30,340 nucleotides of DNA from RUG13409 sp045616985 (GCA_045616985.1 JAZLHU010000009.1:1-30340); one strand, 5' to 3'. Positions 6,744 through 15,340 are shown, counted from the first letter of the stretch. The notes: generated by a model not told the origin, from the sequence alone. Program-made: numbers and translations.

Positions 6744-8741
6744 TTATATCGCCCAGACCGTTTCATCACCACAAATATTTCTAATTTTTAATCTTAACGG
6801 CTCTTTACTTGAAACTATTTTGCCATCCCAAAATTCTTTTGTTATTTCGCCATTTCTTATTACATAACCATTTTTATCAATTTTGATCTCACTGTCAGAA
6901 TGCCATTCGCCATCAGTAGAAGTGCAATCAACTGACAAAAATTCAATCAATTCCAGTCCGTCATCGCTTATAGCAATAGGTGTAAAGTTCTTTTTATTGT
7001 TGAAAATATTTTTATTATTAAATTCAAGAATCTTACCGCTTACGCGATCACTGGCAAATTTATTTATGATAGTCTTATACTCGCCTAACAATGTGTCATC
7101 AGCTTTTTCTACCGAGAATTCCACATAATCTTCAACCACTACATCATCAAGTATAGTTTTCAAATCACGTAATTCAATTTCTACAGTTGTGCTATCATCT
7201 TCTGAAATAAATTTTCGTATTTCTTCTTCACTGGTGATATCCACGTAATATACAATGACTTTCTTTATATCATTAGAAAGATCAGGGATTGCTTGATGGA
7301 TAATACGATTCATCATTACCACGTCAAGCAACTTTGAGCTGCTATCCATTAGATTAGGCACATACACAGGAACAGTACCTAATTTACTATCCGATATTGC
7401 TCCTTCCCAAAATGCGTCCAAAGAATCCTCATTTTTAAGTCCCGGAATAAGGGATTTGATTTTATCCATTGTCTGTACTGGATTGCGATAGAGCGAAACA
7501 CCATCCTTTATTTCAAGAATATCAAATTCAGCATTATCTGCTACAAGACGATCACGAGTAGTTTGAATAGAGTTAAGTCCAATATCTGAAACAATGTATC
7601 TCAGACCATGTGCATTTGCAACATCAGCAGTTGTACCACTTCCAACGAAAAAATCCGCAACAACCATTCCGCTTTTTGCCGAAGCGGTAATAATCCTTTG
7701 CAGTAACGACTCTGGCTTTTGTGTTGAATAATCCACACGCTCTTCTGCTTGTGAATTAACAGGATAAATATCAGTCCAAATATCATCAATCGGCGCGCCA
7801 TCGGTATCTTCAAGATAACGCTTTACTCTTGGTTTGCCACCGGATGTAAATACTATGATTCCATTTTTTATACCTTCATCAATACTATCTTGCTTCCATA
7901 TCCAATGTTTCCCCACTGGAGGCTCAAGCATTCCATATTCCCCAAAATTTCTTGCAGTACCCTGACCAACCTGAGTGAAATCCGCCAATTGATAGTGCCG
8001 ACCATCTTCATCAATATTGTTATAGTGTGTATTTAACCGTTCTTCATCATGTTCCTTGAAAGGCTTATCGAAAAACAAATTTTTGTTTTTTGAATAAAAG
8101 AATATGCTGTCATGAACATTTCCAAATGTCTCCGCCTGCTTTTTAGAAACTCTGATTTTTTGCCAGATAATCTCATTATGGAAATTGTCTTCGCCGAAAA
8201 CCTCATCCATGAGAATTTTTACATAATGTCCAATGTGCCAATCCAAATGGACATAGATGGACGCCGTTTCACTCATAACACTCTTTATTGCCACAAGATT
8301 TTCCCACATCCAATTCAGGTACTTTTCTTTTTCCCAAACATCGCCATACATTTTCTCTTCAAAAGCTTTCAAGTCTTCAATATCCAGTTCTTCTTCGGCT
8401 TTTGCTATTGCATCTGCAACTTTTGGATTGCGACGAATATATACTTTTTTGGCATAGTCTGCACCTGATGCAAACGGTGGATCAATATAAACAAGATCAA
8501 CCGTAATCCCCTTTTCTTTCAAATAAGCACATGCGGAAACGCACTCACCACGTATAACCATATTGCCATCAGCGTTACTTCCGACAGTTTCTTGCTTTTC
8601 AACCTCATAAAGAGGCATACCACGCTCTAAAATCATAGAGGTTTCATCCGAGCCTTTATATTTAAGTATTCTTTTGAAATTTTGTAATACAGCCTGTCCC
8701 TCAACCGGTTCAGGTATAAATGGTACATATTTTATAGGCAT
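6744..8741 (-). CDS. mod: Type III restriction-modification system, modification (N6-adenine methyltransferase) subunit
   Basis: This 665-residue protein has the type III Mod (beta-class) motif order. The catalytic DPPF (87-90, VDLVYIDPPFASG) comes first, then a variable target-recognition region (about 200-330), then the SAM-binding motif VADFFVGSGTT (361-371). The conserved segments YLNWMWENL, SIYVHLDWHIGHYVK and YSTQKPESLLQRII are also typical. It methylates adenine at the recognition site, protecting host DNA and giving the Res subunit its specificity. The ATG overlaps the stop of the DUF2513 gene (TAATG), so translation is coupled. Unusually, mod is last in the operon rather than before res. 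The C-terminal 250 residues show no further motif I recognise. Confidence 0.94.
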   Translation of the reverse strand: MPIKYVPFIPEPVEGQAVLQNFKRILKYKGSDETSMILERGMPLYEVEKQETVGSNADGNMVIRGECVSACAYLKEKGITVDLVYIDPPFASGADYAKKVYIRRNPKVADAIAKAEEELDIEDLKAFEEKMYGDVWEKEKYLNWMWENLVAIKSVMSETASIYVHLDWHIGHYVKILMDEVFGEDNFHNEIIWQKIRVSKKQAETFGNVHDSIFFYSKNKNLFFDKPFKEHDEERLNTHYNNIDEDGRHYQLADFTQVGQGTARNFGEYGMLEPPVGKHWIWKQDSIDEGIKNGIIVFTSGGKPRVKRYLEDTDGAPIDDIWTDIYPVNSQAEERVDYSTQKPESLLQRIITASAKSGMVVADFFVGSGTTADVANAHGLRYIVSDIGLNSIQTTRDRLVADNAEFDILEIKDGVSLYRNPVQTMDKIKSLIPGLKNEDSLDAFWEGAISDSKLGTVPVYVPNLMDSSSKLLDVVMMNRIIHQAIPDLSNDIKKVIVYYVDITSEEEIRKFISEDDSTTVEIELRDLKTILDDVVVEDYVEFSVEKADDTLLGEYKTIINKFASDRVSGKILEFNNKNIFNNKKNFTPIAISDDGLELIEFLSVDCTSTDGEWHSDSEIKIDKNGYVIRNGEITKEFWDGKIVSSKEPLRLKIRNICGDETVWAI

Positions 8742-9139
8742 TAGAACTGACCTCCATTCTTAATTATTGAATTAGCCACCCCTTCTGCGGCAGCGGTGAT
8801 AAATGCAGAGGCAACCGTCTTTATTGTATCAAAGATAAGCGGTAAGCCCCTTTGTTGAATGGCATTTTTCGTTTTATCCCAAATTGAATCACTACGCACC
8901 TTATCTAAATAATCATTGCCATCCCAAGTTAAAGATCCAACAGCAAAACTATACAATTCGTTATCAGCATATTGAGCTTTATAATCTGAGATCAAGCCTG
9001 CTTCATACATAATCTTACAATGATACGCTACTGTTGGCATATCGAAACCGTCTATTTCCAAATTGTATATAGCTGTAGCATTGTACTGTTCTTCTATTGA
9101 CAAAAGAATAGTACGAATTAATTCCATATCGCGCTTCAT
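8741..9139 (-). CDS. DUF2513 protein between res and mod
   Basis: This 132-residue protein starts MKRDMELIRTILLSIEEQ, the hallmark of DUF2513, followed by a winged-helix-like part (YHCKIMYEAGLI) and LTWDGNDYLDKVRSDSIWDKTK. The last 35 residues are hydrophobic and Ala-rich (about 98-132). DUF2513 proteins occur on phages and mobile elements and have no firmly assigned function known to me. The gene starts 3 nt after the res stop and its stop overlaps the mod start, so it is made together with both subunits. It may be a regulator or a structural partner of the complex. Confidence 0.88.
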   Translation of the reverse strand: MKRDMELIRTILLSIEEQYNATAIYNLEIDGFDMPTVAYHCKIMYEAGLISDYKAQYADNELYSFAVGSLTWDGNDYLDKVRSDSIWDKTKNAIQQRGLPLIFDTIKTVASAFITAAAEGVANSIIKNGGQF

Positions 9140-9142
9140 AAA

Positions 9143-12004
9143 TTATCCCTCTCCAAAGAACTCACAAATTTTACTGTGAGTAGCCTTTATTCTATCGCTA
9201 TCAGATAATGAATCTTCTAAATACAAATAATCAAAACGCTTGTATTTGTATTTTTCATTATTCTGCTTAATAAATTCATTTTCCATAAATGCCCGTTTAT
9301 CTTTGAAAGTTGGATCATTCGCATAAATGCGTCCTTTAGTTTCAACAATAATTGCTTTATGGATTATACCATCTTTGCGTTTAATAATAAGAAAGTCCGG
9401 TGTATACATTCCTATATATTGCCACCTACTACTGGATGATTTGTAACATTTAATCTTGAATTCAGTCATAGCGCGATCGCCATTGTAATATACTTCAAGA
9501 TCAAGGCGCTCTATTTCAGCAAGTGTCAAAACTTCGCGTAAAAATGTCTGTTCAAAATCGCTATCGGTATGATACGGCAAATAATGGAATGATCGGTTCT
9601 TTTGTGGATGAGAGCTAATCTGCTTTCTTAAGGTTTCTGCTATAGCAGCATTTCCAGTTTCCTCAGCAAGTGTAATCATTTGCTGCGTTTTGGGATCTGC
9701 TTTTAATTTTCCTTTATCATCTAAAATAATATTTTCAACAGTTTTCTGTTCCGGATAGTATTGTTCCGTTTTATTTGTTGCAATGCTTGATCTAAAATTT
9801 GAAATATTCAAAAGGCTTGCTTCATCCGGAATCAATTCTTCAACCGTTTCAAAATCACGCTTTTCATAAAACGCTTTCCTTATTTCTGCCTCAATGCGTT
9901 TTCTATCATAAAGGGAACTATAGCAACAGACACCGTCTTTGTTGTATGTAATTACATTAAACACTTTTTGCAAAACCTCAGTATGCGCTTTTAATTGTTC
10001 AATTGTAATAAAGCCAAAACTGCCTTTTGCTATCTCATACACCCACATAATAAAAGTTGCCGGTGTTGTCCCTGTTTCGTGTTCCAATATTTCAGTTCCT
10101 CTCACCATCATAGAAAAGTCTGTTGTTCTAACAACATTTTCTATTTTGGCATTATCAGTAGATTTGCTTATTTCAGTATCAACATCCTTTTCGCAATCAA
10201 CAATCAACGTGTTATAGTTTATCTTCAATTGATAGTATTCAATTTTCGGCAATTTCAGATATGCAGTACGGTCATAACGATTCAAAATTTTAATGCTATT
10301 TTCTGCCGAAGAGAATTCTTTAAGAGAAATGTGCTGTTGCTGCATAAGCTGGGCATTTAACTTATCTGCATTATCTTCATTTAGATATATCAGAGCAGTT
10401 TCTAAAACACCTTTTTCTACCTGTCGCAAACATCTACAAGAAGTTTGCAAAACCATATTCTTAGGACAATCTCCCTCTTGCGAAAGAATAATTCCTGTTA
10501 GACTGCGACAATCCCATCCCTCTTTGCCAATTTGCACAAGCAGAACAATACGAATCTGAGAAATTGAAGAATCAAGTGTATCAAATTGCATTTGACTATC
10601 CACAGGCTGCGGATACGTCTTATTACCTTTGTGAAATTTCAAAATAGAATTCGCCGGTAAATTATATTCAGCCAAAATGCTTGTTACCAACGGATAAACA
10701 AGTTCCTCACATTTTTCAATAGTTCCACAATAAATACCAAGTTTTGCCGTTAAGCCTCCGCCATACACAGTATCCTTGTATGTATCAAGGAAAGCTCTAA
10801 CACCGGCATCAATAATCTTCGCACTATCCTTTACATCAGACATTTTTACAACTGGCTTTTTTAAGAAATTTCCTACGCCATTTATTAGAGAATAGTAATA
10901 AACAACGTTTGTAATTTCAGCTGTGGAAATAGAAAGTTTATCTGTGATTTTAATTTTTTCTGCCTTTTCTAAATATGGAGTACCAGAAAAGCCAATAACA
11001 GAATTTACTTTACCGGAACGCATCCATCTGTTTACTACTGCGCGAAGTTTAATTTCATCACTAACAGCGTGATGAACTTCATCAATGAAGACTGACAATG
11101 ACGGTAACTTTCCAATAAGATTGCGAAGCTCATTAGCCTCTCGATCTTTTTCATCATCACTTTCTTCAAACATTTCAATCTGTCCGTTTTTTTCTTGTAT
11201 TCTATCAAGAATAACTTTTTCGGCGTTTGTAACGGCAATTAGACCGAACAATTCGGAAAGAGGCTGATGATTCGCAATTTTTTGAACATTAGGATTTTTT
11301 GTTTTATTGGATTTTTTATCAGTCTTGCCTTTATCTAATACCTCAAAGGCTATACTTCTTTTTATTTCAGAAGCTGCCGGTTCAGGTATAACCCAAGTGG
11401 GATCAAAGCTTTGTATTGTTTTCAAGCTCGGAACAACCGAGGCTTTCAGTCCTGACGGAGCAAATATTATGAAATTATGTGCAAAAGCAGTATTGTTCGG
11501 CTCTTGCTTTGCAAAATAAAGGTCAAGATAAATGAACGCTGCCATCAAATATGTTTTGCCCGCACCCATCGGTAAACTAAACAAATAATCTGTGTATGCT
11601 ACATCATAAAACAAATCCCTGAACAGTTTTTTGCAATCTACATCCTGCGGTTTTTTCTTCATTTGTTCGGCTAAATGATCTGAAACCTGTTCATTTTTAT
11701 CATTAGTCAAACTTGCATATTCCAAAGCAGCAACCGCCTCCGGATGCTCAGCTAAATATGTTCTTGATGATACCGATATTTCCAGTTCATTTATATCAAG
11801 TGAATTAAAAACACCATTTATGAATAGCTCCGACAGCGGTGCATTATTACATGCTATCTTCAGGAATAAGTATGTTTTTATAGCCTCAGTCTGAGCATCA
11901 CGCATCATGCCCGTTTTCTCAATATATTCAATTATCGAATTTACAGTACAAGACTGTGATTTATACCAATTATCACAAGCCTTTCCTATCATTTTATAAA
12001 ACAT
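9143..12004 (-). CDS. res: Type III restriction-modification system, restriction (helicase-nuclease) subunit
   Basis: This 953-residue Res subunit has superfamily 2 helicase motifs: Walker A LPMGAGKT (about 145), DEVHH (about 308), SGTP (about 340), GKEGWDC (about 495) and QTSCRCLRQ (about 522). A C-terminal PD-(D/E)XK nuclease follows, with TPDFLII (about 869) and IIVETKG (about 889). The catalytic set appears complete. With Mod it would cut unmodified invading DNA after ATP-driven communication between sites. AGAGGG precedes the ATG. It comes before the DUF2513 gene and mod, the reverse of the usual mod-res order. It is good cargo for an element that must persist against phages and competing plasmids. 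Confidence 0.94.
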   Translation of the reverse strand: MFYKMIGKACDNWYKSQSCTVNSIIEYIEKTGMMRDAQTEAIKTYLFLKIACNNAPLSELFINGVFNSLDINELEISVSSRTYLAEHPEAVAALEYASLTNDKNEQVSDHLAEQMKKKPQDVDCKKLFRDLFYDVAYTDYLFSLPMGAGKTYLMAAFIYLDLYFAKQEPNNTAFAHNFIIFAPSGLKASVVPSLKTIQSFDPTWVIPEPAASEIKRSIAFEVLDKGKTDKKSNKTKNPNVQKIANHQPLSELFGLIAVTNAEKVILDRIQEKNGQIEMFEESDDEKDREANELRNLIGKLPSLSVFIDEVHHAVSDEIKLRAVVNRWMRSGKVNSVIGFSGTPYLEKAEKIKITDKLSISTAEITNVVYYYSLINGVGNFLKKPVVKMSDVKDSAKIIDAGVRAFLDTYKDTVYGGGLTAKLGIYCGTIEKCEELVYPLVTSILAEYNLPANSILKFHKGNKTYPQPVDSQMQFDTLDSSISQIRIVLLVQIGKEGWDCRSLTGIILSQEGDCPKNMVLQTSCRCLRQVEKGVLETALIYLNEDNADKLNAQLMQQQHISLKEFSSAENSIKILNRYDRTAYLKLPKIEYYQLKINYNTLIVDCEKDVDTEISKSTDNAKIENVVRTTDFSMMVRGTEILEHETGTTPATFIMWVYEIAKGSFGFITIEQLKAHTEVLQKVFNVITYNKDGVCCYSSLYDRKRIEAEIRKAFYEKRDFETVEELIPDEASLLNISNFRSSIATNKTEQYYPEQKTVENIILDDKGKLKADPKTQQMITLAEETGNAAIAETLRKQISSHPQKNRSFHYLPYHTDSDFEQTFLREVLTLAEIERLDLEVYYNGDRAMTEFKIKCYKSSSSRWQYIGMYTPDFLIIKRKDGIIHKAIIVETKGRIYANDPTFKDKRAFMENEFIKQNNEKYKYKRFDYLYLEDSLSDSDRIKATHSKICEFFGEG

Positions 12005-12037
12005 AATTTTCCCTCTGCATCGTGTTTAGACAAAGAA

Positions 12038-12062
12038 CCGGTGAGCTTTTTACACCCACCGG
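12038..12062 (-). other. Weak hairpin between the small membrane protein gene and res
   Basis: CCGGTG (12038-12043) and CACCGG (12057-12062) can form a 6-bp stem with a 13-nt loop in the leader of res. On the minus strand it is followed by TTCTTTGTCT. It could attenuate res expression, but the stem is short. Confidence 0.35.
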
Positions 12063-12101
12063 CTTCTCATCAGTTTGTTTTCTGCCTTAAACTGGTGGCA
12101 G

Positions 12102-12278
12102 TCATTTATTTTGTTCAGAAAGATTCAGATTCTCTTGTAATTCCTCTCGCATTTCTCTTTTGATCTCAGCACATGCCCTGACTGTTTCAATAACAGCAAC
12201 CAGAACAAGAACTGCTAATACGCCAATCAAGATATAGCGGATCTTTACAAGTTCCATTAAATATAATTCGTATTCCAT
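12102..12278 (-). CDS. Small single-pass membrane protein (58 aa)
   Basis: The ATG at 12278 has GGGAGG 5-6 nt upstream. The protein begins MEYELYLMELVKIRYI, has one membrane helix at about residues 14-33 (YILIGVLAVLVLVAVIETV), then a charged helix CAEIKREMREELQENL. The product is not recognised. It is the first element gene after lysS and 97 bp upstream of res in the same direction, so it is probably co-transcribed with the restriction-modification genes. It could be a membrane partner of the system, or a short toxin or sensor. None of these is shown by the sequence. Confidence 0.7.
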   Translation of the reverse strand: MEYELYLMELVKIRYILIGVLAVLVLVAVIETVRACAEIKREMREELQENLNLSEQNK

Positions 12279-12339
12279 AATATCCTCCCATGTTTAGATA
12301 AAAATGAGAAGTGCCATTTTCCTTAACCATTACATCGTT

Positions 12340-12367
12340 TGGCGTAAGCTTGGCGTAAATGGCGTAT
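12340..12367 (+). repeat. Three direct TGGCGTAA-type repeats, right arm sites
   Basis: TGGCGTAA lies at 12340-12347 and 12351-12358, and TGGCGTAT (one mismatch) at 12360-12367. All have the same orientation as the cluster at 429-457, with similar steps (11 and 9 bp). They are 40-67 bp inside the right core repeat. They are probable integrase arm sites. Confidence 0.7.
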
Positions 12368-12403
12368 TATGAATTGAATTATCCCTTGAAATTTCAGCCT
12401 TTC

Positions 12404-13909
12404 TTAGTCCAAAGGTTTCATTGTCGGGAAGAAAATCACATCCTGGATGTTTTGCTGATTCGTAAGGAGCATTACGGTTCTGTCGATTCCTATTCCGAGG
12501 CCGCCCGTGCAAGGCATGGCTGTTTCAATGGCAACAAGGAAAGGCTCATCCAGTGCGCATCTTGAATCAGGCTCAAGTGCAAGGCGTTCTGCAAGCTGTT
12601 TTTCAAAACGTGCGCGCTGGTCAAGAGGGTTGTTAAGCTCTGAAAACGCATTGCCGAATTCCGTTGCGTTGATGAAGAATTCGAATCTTTCCGTAAAGTC
12701 GGGATCTGTCGGCTTTCTCTTTGCAAGCGGAGAAATATCCACAGGATAATCGTAGATGAATGTCGGCTGAATAAGATTGTCTTCAACAAAGGCATCAAAG
12801 AATTCTGCAAGGATGTTGCCTTTGGTCTTAAGCTCCGGAAGCTCAACCTTATGCTCAATGGCAGATTTTATTGCATCTTCGTCTGTCTTCCAGTCATCGT
12901 AATCAACACCGCTGTATTTTTTTACAGCCTCCTTCATTGTCATTCTTGTCCAGTTATCCAGATCTATGGTCTTTTCACCGTAAGGGATCTGCCGCGTTCC
13001 GCAAACCTTATCCGCAAGGCGCTTGAACAGCTCCTCTACAAGATCCATCATCCCCTCAAAATCCGTGTATGCCTGATAAAGCTCTATGGATGTGAATTCG
13101 GGATTGTGCTTTCTGTCCATACCTTCGTTTCTGAAGATACGGCCGATTTCATATACACGGTCGATTCCGCCGACGATAAGCCTCTTAAGATACAGCTCTG
13201 TTTCTATTCTGAGGAACATATCTATATCAAGAGTGTTATGATGAGTTACGAAAGGTCTTGCGGATGCACCGATTTCTATAGGATTCAAAATCGGTGTCTC
13301 AACTTCAAGATAATCCTTTTCATTAAGATAAGCTCTTATCTCGCTGATGATGGCGCTCCTCTTCCTGAAGGTTTCCTTGACCTCGGGATTTACGATGAGG
13401 TCCACGCTGCGGTTTCTGTAGCGCTGCTCAAGGTCTGTAAGGCCATGAAATTTTTCGGGAAGCGGATGGAGACACTTTGAAAGCAGTGTCAGCTTTGAAA
13501 CGCTGACAGATATTTCGCCTGTCTTTGTTCTGAAAACCTCTCCCGTAATTCCAACGATGTCTCCGATATCCAGCTTTTTAAATGCTGCATATTCTTCTTC
13601 GCCGAGATTATCTCTTGTGACGTATAACTGAATATTGCCTCTGTCATCCTGAAGGTTTGCAAAGGAAGCCTTGCCCATGACTCTTTTAGACATGAGTCTT
13701 CCGGCAAGATTGAAGGTCTTTCCCGAATGCTGCTCCGGTGCAAGCCCTTCGTAATCCTTCTTTATGCTTGCAGAGAAATTATTCTGATCGAATTTTGTTA
13801 TTTTATACGGGTCCTTGCCTGCAGCCTGCAGATCAAGAAGCTTTTGCCTTCTTATCTGAAACTGTTCGGATTCAGACTGCTGCAAAGCCTTGTTTTCATT
13901 TTCACTCAT
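12404..13909 (-). CDS. lysS: Lysyl-tRNA synthetase, class II (C-terminal extension removed by insertion)
   Basis: This 501-residue enzyme charges tRNA-Lys with lysine in the cytoplasm. The anticodon-binding OB-fold is at about 65-170 (FNLAGRLMSKRVMGKASFAN). The class II catalytic core has motif 2 (FRNEGMDRKHNPEF) and motif 3 (GLGIGIDRTVMLL). The length is normal for bacterial LysRS, so the catalytic protein is complete. The last three codons and the stop appear to come from the inserted element. Without it the frame would continue into the tRNA-binding domain at 1-303. The ATG overlaps the greA stop (ATGA), so translation is coupled. It is the last intact gene of the ftsH operon. Confidence 0.97.
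   Translation of the reverse strand: MSENENKALQQSESEQFQIRRQKLLDLQAAGKDPYKITKFDQNNFSASIKKDYEGLAPEQHSGKTFNLAGRLMSKRVMGKASFANLQDDRGNIQLYVTRDNLGEEEYAAFKKLDIGDIVGITGEVFRTKTGEISVSVSKLTLLSKCLHPLPEKFHGLTDLEQRYRNRSVDLIVNPEVKETFRKRSAIISEIRAYLNEKDYLEVETPILNPIEIGASARPFVTHHNTLDIDMFLRIETELYLKRLIVGGIDRVYEIGRIFRNEGMDRKHNPEFTSIELYQAYTDFEGMMDLVEELFKRLADKVCGTRQIPYGEKTIDLDNWTRMTMKEAVKKYSGVDYDDWKTDEDAIKSAIEHKVELPELKTKGNILAEFFDAFVEDNLIQPTFIYDYPVDISPLAKRKPTDPDFTERFEFFINATEFGNAFSELNNPLDQRARFEKQLAERLALEPDSRCALDEPFLVAIETAMPCTGGLGIGIDRTVMLLTNQQNIQDVIFFPTMKPLD
12407..12430. repeat. Right attachment site (within the lysS 3' end)
   Basis: This is the second copy of the 24-bp repeat, differing from the left copy only at 12415. 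It encodes the end of LysRS (FPTMKPLD). The TAA stop at 12404-12406 is just outside the repeat, in element DNA. The element therefore carries its own PLD-stop ending for lysS. Confidence 0.85.
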
Positions 13910-14394
13910 TGTTTTAAAATCTCCATAATCTGATATACTTCAACAGGGCCATCCGGCATGGAAACTTCAACCTTTTCGTTCTTTCTCTTGCCGAGAAGCG
14001 CCTTGCCCATCGGGGATTCGTTGGAGATCTTTGCAATTGGTTCTGCAAACGGATCCGCATCGTTGATACCAACTACCATGTAAATAAACTTTTCCTTTGT
14101 TTCAACGTTTTTGATCTTTACCGTAAGGCCAAGGTTAACGTGCTCGCCTGTAAGCTCTTCATCGGAAACAACTCTGGCGTTTCTCATCATGTATTCAAGA
14201 CGCGCGATCCTCTCTTCTAATTCTGCCTGCTCATCCTTTGCCGCATCGTATTCAGCGTTTTCGGAAAGGTCGCCGTAGGACTTTGCTTCCTTTAAGTGTT
14301 CGGAAACCTCTGCTCTTCTTACAGATACAAGATGCTCGTGTTCCCTGACTATGTCATCATAGCCTTGTTGTGTTAATAAGATTTCTTCTGCCAT
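13906..14394 (-). CDS. greA: Transcription elongation factor GreA
   Basis: This 162-residue protein rescues backtracked RNA polymerase by stimulating transcript cleavage. The N-terminal coiled coil carries the conserved acidic tip GDLSENAEYDAAKDEQ, with D42 and E45 corresponding to the essential acidic residues of GreA. The C-terminal domain has the typical NESPMGKALLGKRKNEKVEV segment. The length is normal for the family. AAAGGAG precedes the ATG. It follows dusB after 4 nt and overlaps lysS by 4 nt. The greA-lysS pairing is common in Clostridia. Confidence 0.97.
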   Translation of the reverse strand: MAEEILLTQQGYDDIVREHEHLVSVRRAEVSEHLKEAKSYGDLSENAEYDAAKDEQAELEERIARLEYMMRNARVVSDEELTGEHVNLGLTVKIKNVETKEKFIYMVVGINDADPFAEPIAKISNESPMGKALLGKRKNEKVEVSMPDGPVEVYQIMEILKQ

Positions 14395-14398
14395 TTTT

Positions 14399-15340
14399 TT
14401 AAATCTCCTTTAATAATTCGCGAAGCTCAGCTCTTGAGCTTGCGCAGTTCAGCTTATTTCTTAAAAGGCTTGCGCCCTTAATTCCTTTGGTGTACCAGCT
14501 TATCTGCCTGCGGGCCTCACGCACGGCTTTGTTCTCGCCGAAGCGCCCGACCGCAAGGTCAAGATGGTGATTGATAGTGTCTATGATCTCTTCTTTGTCA
14601 GGAGCATAATCCGCAAACACCCACGGATTTCCCATAGCGCCGCGTCCGACCATGCAGGCATCGCAAAGCGTTTCGGCCTGCATTGCTTTTGCATCTTCAA
14701 TACTCCTTATATCTCCGTTCCCGATAACGGGAATGCCAAGGGCGGCTTTGATTTCTTTTATGGCCTGCCGATCGGCTTTGCCGGAATAATAATCCTCTCT
14801 GGTTCTTGCGTGGACGGATATAAGATCTGCACCGGCTGCTTCGAGTCCTTTTGCAAAATCCACGTAATCAAACGTGTTTTTGCTTTGATCTCTGCTCCCG
14901 TCGTCTTGCACGCATCTGTTAATTCCGATACGCATTTTTACGCTGACGGGCTTATTTGTATTCTCCTTTACGGAAGATACTATCTGCATTGCAAGCTCTT
15001 TTTGAAGAAGCAGTGCGGAGCCTTCGCCGTTTTTGTAAACCTTAGGCACAGGGCAGCCCATATTTATGTCTATTCCTGCCGATGGTCTTTCTTCAAGCTC
15101 TTTAGCCGCCCATCCCATAATTTTGGGATCGCTTCCGAAAATCTGTATTACTACATTTCCTTCTTTTTCGGGATCTATTTCCAAAAGCTCACCGGTGCCC
15201 GGATTCTTAAAGTACAGGCCCTTTGCGGAAACCATTTCGGTATATGAATACCTGCAGCCCTTTTCAAATGCAATTTGCCGGAAAACCGCATCGGTCACAC
15301 CCGCCATTGGGGCAAGAACAAGCTTATTTGTTCTTTTCAT
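14399..15340 (-). CDS. dusB: tRNA-dihydrouridine synthase
   Basis: This 313-residue FMN enzyme reduces uridine to dihydrouridine in tRNA. The TIM barrel starts with LVLAPMAGVTDAVFR. The catalytic Cys is C96 in INMGCPVPKV. FMN/phosphate-binding segments VIGNGDI and VGRGAMGNPW are present. The C-terminal helical domain is short but typical. The start overlaps the end of coaX by 17 nt and greA follows after 4 nt, so it is inside a translation-coupled operon. The DusB subfamily is assigned from overall similarity and from the usual Firmicutes context. Confidence 0.93.
   Translation of the reverse strand: MKRTNKLVLAPMAGVTDAVFRQIAFEKGCRYSYTEMVSAKGLYFKNPGTGELLEIDPEKEGNVVIQIFGSDPKIMGWAAKELEERPSAGIDINMGCPVPKVYKNGEGSALLLQKELAMQIVSSVKENTNKPVSVKMRIGINRCVQDDGSRDQSKNTFDYVDFAKGLEAAGADLISVHARTREDYYSGKADRQAIKEIKAALGIPVIGNGDIRSIEDAKAMQAETLCDACMVGRGAMGNPWVFADYAPDKEEIIDTINHHLDLAVGRFGENKAVREARRQISWYTKGIKGASLLRNKLNCASSRAELRELLKEI

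Larger units (their letters stand above)
289..12430. mobile_element. 12.1-kb integrative element with CRESS-type Rep/origin and type III restriction-modification cargo
   Basis: The element is bounded by a 24-bp direct repeat (289-312 and 12407-12430, one mismatch), with host lysS sequence outside both copies. All genes lie on the minus strand. In transcription order they are: 58-residue membrane protein, res, DUF2513 gene, mod, XRE regulator, 86-residue and 168-residue unknowns, rep, 106-residue unknown, xis, int and an AlbA_2 protein. There is no relaxase, type IV secretion gene, capsid gene or terminase, so it looks like an integrating plasmid or satellite rather than a conjugative element or complete phage. 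By eye it is more AT-rich than the ftsH-lysS operon, consistent with transfer. Exact crossover points within the repeat are not known. Confidence 0.88.

Noticed and set aside
289..12430. Conjugative element or complete prophage
   Set aside because: No relaxase distinct from Rep, no secretion genes, no capsid, portal, terminase or lysis genes.
12330..12512. Minus-strand 60-codon frame across the right attachment site
   Set aside because: It is a shadow of lysS and spans the element boundary. It has no ribosome binding site.
12851..13480. Long plus-strand frames antisense to lysS, dusB, coaX and ftsH
   Set aside because: These are complementary-strand shadows of well-recognised genes with no protein family resemblance.
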